Shown piece after piece: positions 32,316-43,857 of a stretch of 64,000 nucleotides of DNA. The stretch lies in NCBI RefSeq assembly GCF_001653235.2, contig NC_035792.1:248001-312000 (forward strand), read 5' to 3'. Every line of letters starts with the position of its first letter. Position 1 is the first letter of the stretch. A program made the position numbers and the translations under genes. Source of the DNA: Pochonia chlamydosporia 170 (Eukaryota; Ascomycota; Sordariomycetes; Hypocreales; Clavicipitaceae). The notes below the pieces were generated by a model. The model had not been told where the DNA came from. It made no database searches and saw only the letters and a program-made list of their open reading frames with translations.

Positions 32316-33940
32316 GTTGCTTATGCTCGGTGGGTGAGCTGACAGATGGTCAGGGATAATTTGTTCTCGGTTCAGGAGAAGTGAACTTCCACGGATCATG
32401 ATCAGAACGAACCCCATTGTATTTAACGTATTATATTGATATTGAGTTATAGAATTGCTGATATCTCGTCGTAGACCGTCACATGCCAGGGCATTCGTTC
32501 TGTGATGTGGCACGACATGAGAGGCTGTGAGTTAACTCCAGTTCATCCCTGCTAGTTGGCGTAAATGCGATGTATGTGTGGCGCCCTGACTCAAGTATGT
32601 AGAAGCCGTCGATGATAAAATGATCCTGATATCTCGTTGGCTCGTAGTATTGGTCCGTTGCGGCATATGAGAATTGGCCTATCAATAGCCGAGCCTGGGA
32701 TCTTGGTATATCGGGGTTATGGTCACACCGCACCATGAGGACTCTTATGTTTCGGGCTTGACTTGAATCTACTCTTAGTTGGTAGCAGGTCTCAGTTACT
32801 GTCAACGTGCGCGTGGATTCTGCAGCCTCGTCCATGAAGTAGCCTTTGTCACACATGCGGTGTGCCAAATAAAATGACCTCTGACTCTTTTGGCCTGACA
32901 AGAGGGAACACTCCGCTGATGCATAGAGGCACTAGAAGTTCTATTCCGTTGACATGGCCTGTTTGAGAATCGTCGTGCGTCATCTCAAAATTTGAGGCAG
33001 CTCTCAGCTGTAATGGCCTGTTCTAGAACATGTGGCGCCATCAGGTATTGGAGGTGAATAAGTATTTGCCGTCTCGGTGGCGTTGACTGACCAATGTGTG
33101 GAGGACGGATACTATCCCCAAAATCATGAGTTAATTCCCGCTGTAACTAACTTTTTCAAGCCTTCAGTGTGATTCAGCAGACTTCCCTCGAGCGTCTTGC
33201 AGATGTTGGAAAGAATATGTAGCTCTGTGCTTTGTAAAGACCTACGTTTGAATTGCACGAGCTCACAAATTCCCTGCTGATTAGATGGTCTAAAAACAGC
33301 ACTGCCATTAACAGCCACAGACTTCAGGCGGCAGCCATGAGAGGCAACGTGGGCAGCATTGTACATATACTCGGAAATATCTTCTTGGGTGGTGGAGCGA
33401 CTGCTGCTTCAACCGACCGCCATATGCACATTTCCAACATCGCAGTTACAAATGGTCGATTCCAGGAAGTAAAACAGAGTCTTCGGTTATGGGTGCTGCG
33501 GCTGCCCTCGATGGAGGCTCGTCTGCTCAGTTTAAATATATACGTTGTTGTGCGCCACTTTTGGTAATGCTGAGGGGGGAACCTACTTTATTAATCGAAT
33601 AATGAAAGTATAACTAATTAGATACGAAAGAAGCTTTATTTATTTATGTATTATGCTTGGAGAAGAATCCGGAAAGTGCACAGGCAAACGGCCCTGGACG
33701 AAGATTCACCTTGATGGCGACACACCCCTTGCTCAATAACCTTTCGCACGAAGTGGCCAAGTGCCGACTCTGGAGGTACCGAGCAAATGTTGAGAAGTTC
33801 AGCTCCCAAGAGTCCTCATGTATTTGGACAGGCTTGCATTGCCAAAGGCATTGACGAAAATTCTCACCGTGCTACACGATTCAAATGGAATGTCAAATTC
33901 CAGATGCTGAGCCGTCCAACGCCACCATTCATCACACATG
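32316..33940. other. 1.6 kb with one unassigned ORF
   Basis: A 140-codon minus-strand frame (32901-32479) has protein-like composition (FSYAATDQYYEPTRYQDHFIIDG) but no domain; it could be an orphan exon or chance. Its left part overlaps nothing else. The copy-B repeat lies at its 5' edge. Confidence 0.35.
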
Positions 33941-35262
33941 CTAGACGAAAGAACCATTTGGCATGCGCTCCTTCAGACTGGCCAACGACTCTGAACCGTT
34001 ATCACCGTCTTCAGACTCGTCGCATCTCTTGGATGTCACCCTGGTATGAACGACCTTGGTAATGCCTCCACCAATATCTCCCTTATTGTATCCGCCGGAA
34101 GATACTTCGATGTCGACCTGGGTTCCCCCAAAGTGGTCCAATGTTCGCCCGTTGGTTGTCCTGATTACTGAGCCGTCTTCGCCAATCGCTCCTCTGGTTC
34201 GTTTCGACCGCAACTCTGTGTCGTTTCCATAGCTCTTGTTGTCAGATGTGGCTTTGACAACCCTGACGATGAGATCTGCAATGTTCATCTCAATATGTAG
34301 CTTGAGAATGTAGACAAGAGGATGAAATAACATGTAGCTAGAATCACGGATTCAGCAAATCGTATAAACAAAAGCTTGATGTGCGCGCCATCTTCGCGGG
34401 ACATACATGACACCGGTTCCTATTGACATGCTGCCGATTAAAATGATCTGTTGGTGCTTGCGTTAGCTATTGTTCAACAACGCCGGCTTTTGGCCGTACT
34501 CACATCCAGACTTATGGAAACGGCAACCATGAGCATATTGAACTTGAAAAGTGGCATATACTTCTGTAGGCCATTCGCAATCAACTTGGTTCGGACTAGA
34601 TAGAGAAAGTAAAAGTTGAGACCCGCATCGATGACGAGGAAAATGCCCTTTTCAATCCGATCCCAAATCTCATTGACATGGATGAATGTGGCGGATATCT
34701 GCAGACGTGCCGGTAACCAAATACAAAATACACTAATGTTAACCAAACCCAAGATGATAGCCACGATCCATTTAATCTTGTTAGCCTGTCGGCGATCGAA
34801 CATTAACAGAGCGATTCGGTTGATGATGATTCCGCAGATGCACTGAATTTGAACGGTCCAGAGGCATACTGCAAGCTATGAATTAGCAGGGCGCTCGTAA
34901 ATGAGAAGGACAGAGTGGCTCTTACACACAAAGAAAAATGCCCAGAAGCTGTCCCGGTTAGAGTTAGTGATGTGAATCTGTCAGGTCGGTTGGCAAGCGT
35001 ACCTTGCCGGAAGGATTCCCCTGATAAAGAGCCAACATATAATGCCAATTGCCGTGGAAACGATCAACTCTGCCCATATCATAACGATGTAAGGGCTGAT
35101 CCGTTTGGATCGTTTCCAGGAGGCTGAGGTTTGTCGGATACATTTAACGCCGCTAAATAGGGCGGCTGCCAACGAGAAGCCCCAAATAATGCTAGCCATT
35201 AAGAGCTCATCGAGAGATGGCGGAACTACCTGGTAGGTATCTGGGATAAGAAAGCCTGCCAT
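33941..35262 (-). CDS. Fungal integral membrane protein, 5 exons, 361 aa
   Basis: Exons 35262-35003, 34948-34926, 34868-34504, 34447-34407, 34337-33941 give exactly 362 codons. Exon 2 is only 23 nt and exon 4 only 41 nt, yet both have good splice ends and conserved sequence (SFWAFFFV; IILIGSMSIGTGV). Seven or so hydrophobic helices, with conserved family blocks ASWKRSKRISPYIVMIW, QIQCICGIIINRIALLMFD, SVFCIWLPARLQIS, IEKGIFLVIDAGLNFYFLYL and FHPLVYILKLHIEMNIADLI. The C-terminus is a ~110-residue hydrophilic tail rich in Thr, Asp and Gly. This is a recognised fungal-specific family without assigned function; some resemblance to receptor-like seven-helix proteins is only topological. The gene looks intact. 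Confidence 0.82.
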
Positions 35263-37534
35263 GATGAAGGAGTGGGCAGTTGGTCATTCACACAGGACAT
35301 CAACAGTTGTCGGAATCCAGGTGATTGCCAAGTTGTTCAATACAAAAAAAAGAATGTGGGTGCTGTATGGATAAGGACAAGAACAAGTTGCAGGTGACAG
35401 AATGAAATCTATCAACAAATAAATAACGATTCATTAACAGCTGTATTATCTTGCTGGAGTTCTTGGACTTATATAATGTCGTGCTTAGTCTCCGATTAAC
35501 GCTCTTGGGGAACGGTTTTTGAAGGTGACTAGGGAAAACCGCCCGGTTTGACGCAAGCCTCCCTTGCCGGGTCTTGAGTCATGGAGATGGCGTCAAACCA
35601 CCAATTTGGACGCCATTGCAATTATGTCTCTTCTTATTGCAACATTGCGAGTGAAACTGGCATGTCGTTTGGATACGGTTGATGTCCGTATTAAGGGCCT
35701 AAGTGAAAGTACTTTGCCGTTGACTTGGTTGGACTCCTAACACGGTCATAATGTCTGTCATTTCGCAGCGCCTTCATAAAAGCAGTAGGTCACGTTGCGG
35801 TATTCGGGAAACCTAGGTCTATATAGACCACGATATAGGTTCATACTCACCGGGGTGGTGAACAAACTGTCTGCTCCTCGTGGGCAGGGGCCTCTATGCA
35901 GTCACAGCGGCGGCCATGTACCGTCGATCTGGGACGGTTCTAGTCCGGTGTAATTTGCAACATGGTAAGGATGCTAAAGCCAAACACTCCAGTCTGTGAA
36001 GAAGAAGGCACTGAGTCGGCGAACTGCAGGACCCTCGGACGCGCCACTTCTCAGCCTTCGGCACATTCCAGGTCTCAGCTGGCCCTGCCAAGATGGCATT
36101 CTGCGTGTAAAAGCAACAAGTACACTCATAATGAAGCTCCTCTCTCATATGAAATTTCCATAGTATGGAGACTCCCCGTGAAGAAAGAATCCCCCAGTAT
36201 GGAAAGAGCCAACATCTCTTGCAGACCAGAAATCAAGGTCTTCTATGAGATCAATTCACCAAAGATCTCTCGCTATATTATCATTCAAATTACTCCAGAT
36301 ATTCTTTGTTGTGACACATTTTCTTGTCAGTCAATCGCGTTGCAGCACCCAAGGGCAATTCTTCAGGGGCTTGTTCTATCGTCATGATGCCAGTGTTGCT
36401 GGGATTCTCCGCAATATAGCTCGTCAGCCCCATGTTTGGGAATATTCCACGGTCTATTCCTCTTCTGATGCCACCCTTGTCCCGTGCAGCTCATTTATGT
36501 AGACGCGGGTGCAGAAGGGATAGTCGGGCTGGGGGCCGACCTGAGAAACAAACGGTACACAATTTCTATTAAGCCCATGCCAATGTCGCAGACCCTTCAA
36601 CATGGATTAATGCTCGGGGGAGCTGCATGGGTAGGACAAGTTTTCAGAATTCCCCAATGTCGGCCGTGGTAGTCGTTTCGTGAGATCTGTTGCTCGTTCC
36701 GCAAATCGCCATGTCAGGCGCCCAAACATGTTAACGACGGCAAACCTTTAATCATCATAGAACACTGACAGTCATCGTGAAGTAAAATAAATACTTATGT
36801 GACAGTTGACACTAAGCCAGAACATCCGGGAGGAGCCTCTCCCTCGCCGAAGCTAGTCAACAAGGGTCATCTTTCGTGCTGGCCGCGGATGTAATGGCTT
36901 TATGTCTTAAGTAGATCTTATTAAAAAAGGTTTCACAGGGGACGGGGAACGTCACTATTTTGTTGCAAACATGTTGGAGTCGCTTCCTCGAAGACATCCG
37001 TTTGGATCTTGCGGTTTCACGAAATTAAGTAAACTAGAGTTACGGTAGTTTGTCTCTGCTAAACTGAGCCGGGGCACATCCAGCCGAAACAAAAGATGAG
37101 AAAATGTGCCACTCAGACGTGCATTGTAGAGAGAACATAAGACCCGTCCAGGGTCGTATTGAGACAACGAGTCTCAACCTCTGGGTGCCGATTTATTGTC
37201 TCTCCCACCAATCTGGCAACGGCCATTTGTGGCTTACATGGCTGAGCAGCTGGCTCAATCCTGGAACAAAACGCTTCTTTTTTTGACACGTCATATAGCA
37301 CGCTGCCCCCGGTTGCTGGAGACTTTGGTGGAAATTAACCAGTGCCTTGTGTCGAATTTTTCTTGTGTATACGATGGAATATTGGGAGGCTAATAGCTAG
37401 TACTATCCAAGACGTAGCCCGTAATCACTCGCAAGTTGTTGAGACAAATACGTTTCCATAACTAGCGTTGAAAGTCTAAATGCCAGTACGACAGAACCTA
37501 GAGTTACATAGGCAAGAAACTACCTTGCCGGGAC
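35263..37534. other. 2.3 kb without a supported gene
   Basis: The longest frame (35962-36387, plus) has no recognisable domain. Another frame through 36330-36700 reads in protein-like pieces broken by several stops, and could be a decayed gene, but no family can be named. Confidence 0.4.
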
Positions 37535-40039
37535 CTAGTAGTGCTGCTCAATCAAAAAGTTCCCAAACATGCGGAACAACACCTTGCTGAAAGAATTAGG
37601 CGTCAGAGAATCTACAAGATCCCATCCCTCCAACACCATGCGCTCTATTTCCTGGTTGCACATGTCCATTGTCCCCGAGGACTTGAGCACCTCAACTAGA
37701 GCTGGAACGTCGCGGTCCTCCCAGTACCCGAACCACTTCTCCCGGTCAGGATGATCTAGAGTAAACAGCTTCGCCACAGGATAGGTGATTTTGTGGTTAT
37801 ACAGGTCGTCGGCAGCATTTTTGCCTTTGACCTTGCCTAGCACGTCGAGCACATCGTCACGGATCTGAAAGGCGATACCTGCAACATGTTAGTAGCTAGC
37901 CACAATTTTACACGAGCAAGAGTGGAAAGGGCTCACCTAGGTTCTGAACATAAGCCCCAATGGCCTCAGTTTGTTCAGGAGTTCCACCTCCGAGACGCGA
38001 TCCGGCAATGCCACAGCAGGACGCAGGTTTACCACTCTTACATCGGTGCAGATTGACGACACGAGATAACATGGCGTTTGCTTCCTCAATGGTCGGTAGC
38101 TGCTCCATGGTCATGCCAGCAATGTCGAGTGCCTGTCCAATGTGTGCAACCCGCATCATCTCGAAGTATGTGGCGTAATAGTCTCTTCGTTGTACTTCTG
38201 AAAGAGCCTCACTATCCCTGACTATGGTCTCCCCCCAGAAATACATGGCGCATCCAGCATTGATGGCTGTTGGCACTCCTATAACCTTGTGTACACAAGG
38301 TCCCCCGCGACGAGTCTCGCTTTCGTCTTCGATATCGTCAATGATCAATGAAGCCGTATGTAGCATCTCTGGGATGACGAGAAATGGCCGCCAGTCGTTC
38401 GCGTTGCCGCCTACGAGCCCAAGTGCCGCTCCGAACAGCATGGGACGCCTTGAATCTTGCCATAAGTCTAATATGTCCATCAGGTTGAAAGGGGTGTGGT
38501 AGCTCACCAGTTCTTGCCTCCCCGATTGCTCAACATGTAGAAGGCATCTACAATCGACTGCTGAACGACCTTCTCCTCAACGCTGTCGAACTGAATGTTG
38601 GTGATGTGCTCAAAGTGATTCGGACGGACCGACTGTGGCACAACCGCCTCAATTTCCGATCGGACGAGTGACGATGCGTTGTTAAGCGTTAGTTCCATGA
38701 ACTTGTCCGACGAGTTGAACTCATTGACCAGCTCCATAGCTCCAAAGCCCTTAATTGGAACACCTTCCCAAGTGCCAGAGAAACGAACTGCGCCCTCGTA
38801 AAAGGACGGTAACCGAATCCAAGTTTGGAACTCTTGGTTCTGCGTCACAGACTCAATCTGTATATCGACATTGCGGCTCGGGATCGTAAGTCGCCAGTGC
38901 GTGTCGAATTTCTGGAAAGTCTGGCCAGAGACCCATGGTTTACACGACGTGAGTATGAAGTCCTCTTCTCTGCGGCGCTGCCCCGATTCGTCCATGTACA
39001 CGATGTATTGCTCGGCAACGTCACCATGCTGCAAAACCTGAACACAGGTTAGTTGTGAAACTTAGTGAGGGGACCAATTGGCCTACCAGACCTTTGTGAT
39101 ACAAATCTCCATGGGCTTGGCGCCGACGGTGAGTAATGAGAACCACATCCAACCAGGCGGCAGCGAATCTGAACTCAGCTGTTTCCGTTGTTTGTCCAGG
39201 GAATACTCGTGGTCAACCCATGTCATGCCAACCACTTTGTCTCCCTTATACTCGCCCACCGCTTCGGTGCGTGGCCAACTATAGTAAAACATGGCATGCT
39301 AAAGAATTAGATGAAAGAATGTAAGGCAGATGAGTAGACACACCTTGTCGTCTTTGTGGGTCACTCCGTCATTACCGTGAAGCATCATCGGTCTTGTCGC
39401 GCGAACTTGAATGTCGAGTTCGATCTCGGGAACCTTTAGGTGATAGGAGCCATTCTCACCTACCAAGAAAGCACCGTTGTCCCAGTCAAGCTGTATGGCG
39501 GGACCCTCTCCTTTGGCTGATTGACGAATCTGCATAGGGTTTGTGAAGAGCGTATCCGGTGTGAAAGGTGCTCCGTCTTCGCTATTTGGACCAGCGTCGA
39601 CCATGTTTTGAATAGTTGTACTGAGTAAAGAGTGGCTACCCTCAATCACCCTTGCAGCATACTCAGGCACTCTTGGAGGCACTTTTGAATACGTGGTGTA
39701 CTTTTGTGTCCTCCAGTCAAGGGTTGCGTATATCACAGCCCAAGTGTGATCAGCCGTGGCATCATCGGGAGAATGGCGAAATATACACACAATGACGGTG
39801 TGGTCGGGATCCTCAGATATGGTACTTGTAAGATGTGACTGGAAGTAGTACCATTCCAATTTGGATTGAAGCTGAGGCGCGTCATTGATGCGCGGGTCTG
39901 TCGGCAAGGGCGTCAAGTCCGATCGGTTGATGCTGTGAGTCTTGTCCACAAAGGAACTCGATGCACCATTCATTTTCAAGACTGGTATACCCCCGGAGGG
40001 AGGGTCTTTATGACAGCAAGGCGATGCGTTAATAGTCAT
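37535..40039 (-). CDS. CrtC/AttH-like domain fused to polyprenyl diphosphate synthase, 762 aa
   Basis: Exons 40039-39344, 39298-39092, 39037-38508, 38448-37937, 37878-37535; five closing phases, 763 codons. Residues ~60-420 form a CrtC/AttH double-lipocalin domain: KLEWYYFQSHL, FYYSWPRTEAVGEYKGD, GMTWVDHEYS, WMWFSLLTVG, and SGTWEGVPIKGFGAMEL. That fold includes bacterial carotenoid hydratases and fungal decalin-forming Diels-Alderases. Residues ~450-760 are a trans-prenyl synthase: NRGGKNWRPMLFGAALG, Asp-rich motif 1 IIDDIEDESETRRGG (515-519), and motif 2 AFQIRDDVLDVLGK (656-660). The intron at 38507-38449 falls inside the GGK-x-RP motif, so the fusion is real: the two domains share one exon. 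Inferred role: making a prenyl diphosphate chain (probably C20) that the N-terminal domain then hydrates or cyclises. No downstream terpene genes adjoin. Confidence 0.85.
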
Positions 40040-43000
40040 GGCAGGCAGTGATGTAAAAGATAGGTGGCGAAGATGTAGGCGGAAGAGAAACTGAGACTGT
40101 TTGTCTTCAAGGAAATGCTATATTGCATAGTATATTACTTATATTGAGAACGCCATGCGCCACAGCATGCGAGACTCGGCGAAAATGGTACTCATCTCCG
40201 GGTCTTTGGATAAAGTTTGTAGACATACGCAGGTTTTGGAATGGTTGCTGTGCCAAGGTGGTTCAGAAAAGATGAAGTACATACTACTTGTCGTCCCTGC
40301 GATGAGGACGTAATTTTGTCAGTGCTTGTAGAAGGTCCCTGTATGAGATACCTCCGAGTACATACAAGGGTCAATTACTTTTGCTCCATGAAGTCCCTCC
40401 CTTGGATCTTGGACTCTGATGGCTTTGAGTTCCCCTTCCAAATCACTGTGCGCTCTAAATCAGGTTGCCGCCGGAGACCCAGACCCTGCTTTACATGTGC
40501 CATTGAGACGTTCTCTCTGACTGATTCATTGGATGATGCCCTGCATGATTTTATGCATGGACATGCGACTAGCGGGATTTGGCAGCACGGCTGCAGCATG
40601 ATTGCCCGCCGGGGCGGCAAGGCGCCAGTGTCAGTGATATATTAAAGTCAAGCGTTAACTTAGTTGAGCGCTACCTAGTTTATCGTTAGCCTAAAAGAAA
40701 ACCGTTGTGATATACCTTAGAGAGGACGAGTCCCTAACTCTAGATTAAAAACCTCCAAGCCAGGACACATGCAGGGTTCAACCAGATTCCCATACATCAT
40801 GTTCTTCCGGCCCAGGTTACATCTAACTGGGTGAATTTTGTCTAGGTTCCTCTTTGATCCTCTCACAGTATGCAGGCGGATGGATTTGGATCATTTATCG
40901 TCATGCTCAGTCATGTTGAGTCGTTGTCAAGTCTTTCCGCCAAATGTAACTGGTTGCTCCCGGGGTTCGCTGTAAAGGTTTCGATTGTCGTAGACATTGC
41001 GTTACATCCCGATACGGACATATGCAGACGCCATCCACGGACATGCCAAGCTTGACCAAGAATGACACACTTGTGATATTTGTGGCAACGGTGGCAGTTT
41101 CTCAATTCTGACTACAACTCATGATTGGAACGCTCCTGGGCAAGGCGCCATATCTCTTCTCGCCCAGGTTGAATGTAACCACAACATCCGCCAAATTGGG
41201 CCAGAGGAGAGAGAGACGGAGGGTTTGGAAGTAAGCAGCACAGACCAACCGTGATTTGAACAACTTCGTAGTCATGCCAACCATTCCAATGAGACATGAA
41301 GCTTCGCGAAGTCGGTGAGAGTGATTGTCTCAATACCGCGCACAGAAATCATTCCTCAACTTCGCCAGGCTCTCAACCGAAGGATATAATTGAGCAGTCC
41401 CTGAGACACACCAGCAGACAGGAGAGTATGGGCACGTAGTGAGTACGACGCTGCAATATTGTGTATCCAGATTGAGCCAGCCACAGAGGATTCATGTTGC
41501 ACACATCAGGTCATCTGCATCTTCCCACAGTTACAAAATGAGGATTTTCGTCCGAGCCGGCTCAGTACTTTGGACATTGTCCATTTTGGGTCCGAAGTGA
41601 TCTCAGACATGTTTCGGGCGCAAAGTCGGGCGGTTAGCCACTTACGTCGGATTTCCGTCATGTCGGTGTTGATATTCAATGTGTACTTATTAGACCAGCA
41701 ACCTTTACAACATTCGGTTTTTTTTTTGGCGAAAATTTTAACTCTGTAGTATTTCAAGGGAAAAGGGGACTCTATTCCATCTGGTTGTTAATGTATCGTC
41801 ACAACGATGGCTGCGACAGTGGGATCACGTTGGATGTCGTTTGAGACATTGCCGAAGGTAAGACGGCTGAACCCGCGTCCTGTACATGTGTTGATTGGAC
41901 AAGAAATAACTGACGGGCTTTGTTTCTCGGTCATAATCTGTGTGAAATTGGTCTTTGGTGTGTTAGAAGCCGGCAACATTAATCTCGACACGTGGAGTAA
42001 CGGAGATAGCAGCCGAAACGCATCCGTGGAGATGTATCGCCCAGATCAATCTTTGAGCTTCAGGAACTATTATCACATTTGAGGTGGTTGAACCGGACAC
42101 CAATCACAACTCCCAAACCCGTACGATATACTGCCGCTTTTGGGGTCCCTAACTTACATCTGAGGTGTAGTACGTAAACTGCTACCTTCTCTGGCAAAAG
42201 CATACAACCACCGGTTGGTTCCCAAAAATCCATAATTGGACTTACTGGCGAACATTCCCGATGCATTGCAACATGTCCCTGCAAAAGGGCTAGTCGGTGA
42301 AACAAGTTGGACACATCTCTGGTGACTGTGCAACGGCAATTCTTCTGTACAGCTCAACGCTCACAGTGTATCCAATGGAGATGGTCGGTCACCACTGGCG
42401 GGCGTGGTATCGATCATGTATTCCGTATGTTGCTCCGGTTTCCGCCCTTTGCTTCGGAGCACAAAGGTCTATAGGGCTGTGCACTATATGTGTGGTTGAG
42501 ACAGCCGATGCCGCTGCTATTGAGAAGAAAATTTTCAGCTTTGTAGGTGTGTGTATCGGTCGTCTTACCCGACGATGAGTGCGCAGCAGCCGTGCTGAGG
42601 TTTCTTTACTTTCGCCTATGCCTCACAGCCCAGCACGGCTCAGCCACCCGGAGCAAGGAAATCGAAATATAACTGTAATAGAGGAACAAGGAAGATACAA
42701 CACATATTTACGATCCTGACCATATCGCATGCAACATCGCGACCAACGTCACGTCGTGATTCACTCTCGGCGCTAACACGTGGCCGGCCTTTGCCGGCGT
42801 TTGCGTGTTCAAGGTTTGCAATCTAGGAAACTGGGATAGATTCTCGCAACCTTCAAATCATAAATGGCTCACAGTCGTCTTTGTGATAAATGAGTGAGAT
42901 AAACTGGCGAACTTAGTAATATTTGTGAGATGCTTGCATTGATGAGAGAGCAGCACAGTCGCGTCACATCACTCATCATGACTGTTACATGAGAGGTAGC

Positions 43001-43857
43001 CTACTGCTGTGGCGTACATCTGCTTTCCGTAAGGTGACTGAATTCAGGGCTATTCTTTTCGCAGAGATTTCCGGTCGCTACAAACGAGACGAAACGGTTG
43101 ACTGAGAAAGTAGTTTATTGTGCCATATGTTACGCTCGTTCTATCTCTCCTTGTGTCAGCCTCCACATGAATTGAGACTCAGCAGCCCGGAATCCTTTCG
43201 CTGAGGTGGTATTTAGCTGACTCTCATGCTGTAAGCTGAGTTATCAGGTGTACTACTATGCCAGATCTAATACACAGCTTACTAGGCGACCGCCGCCCTC
43301 GGCAAGAGAAAACAGAAATTTTCTCGCGGCACATCCCGCAACACTTGCCTATGTGCACAGAAAATGGGGTGGTTGTGAACAATTTTGGCACCTTGGGACA
43401 TGCGGCTGCACCAGAATTTGGGATTAGCTGTTGAGAGCAGCGAACTAAGACATACTGTAGGTGAAAATCAGATTCTGTCTGTATAACTGTTGCGTGATTC
43501 TACTCCAAACATGGTTTGCTAGCTTTGGTATGTACTTTTCTCCCTTCTCTCAGACGCATGGTTAGTTGACAAGCCCTTTTCTCTGAATCAAACCGAGAAA
43601 AAGGGAACTGAATACGAAGAAATTGCCAACAGGACTCAACCACGTAGTTGTTGCTGTGATTGAGGAACATGCAATGATCATCACAACATATCGCTGACAA
43701 GACCCTGTATGTGACTTCCGCTGCTTGGATGGTTTCGGTATACACAAACACAGCTCAATATGCCTCAGCAAACGACGCGATATAGGAATAAAACTACCAA
43801 TATATTATATTCTGACTAGGGCTATTGTGTTAACAGTACAGGTCTTAGGTCAAGTGG
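40040..43857. other. 3.8-kb gene-poor stretch
   Basis: No supported coding gene, RNA or repeat. The longest frame (40241-40645, plus) has no domain and unbalanced composition. The first ~200 bp must contain the fusion gene's promoter; an AT-rich tagtatattacttatattgag lies at about 40128-40148. Confidence 0.45.

Noticed and set aside
29597..35262. Membrane proteins as PaxB/Pyr4-type terpene cyclases of an indole-diterpene cluster
   Set aside because: None has the conserved acidic residues or loop sequences of that family, and one clearly matches another fungal family.
35962..36387. 141-codon plus-strand ORF, perhaps a decayed gene
   Set aside because: No family could be named and neighbouring frames are broken, so no function or boundaries can be supported.
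37908..39034. Reading the prenyl synthase and N-terminal domain as two separate genes
   Set aside because: The apparent start of the downstream frame is GTG within a splice donor; the real protein continues through GGKNW into RPMLFG across a 59-nt intron.
40241..40645. 134-codon plus-strand ORF
   Set aside because: No domain, unusual composition, and no conserved start context; not enough to call a gene.
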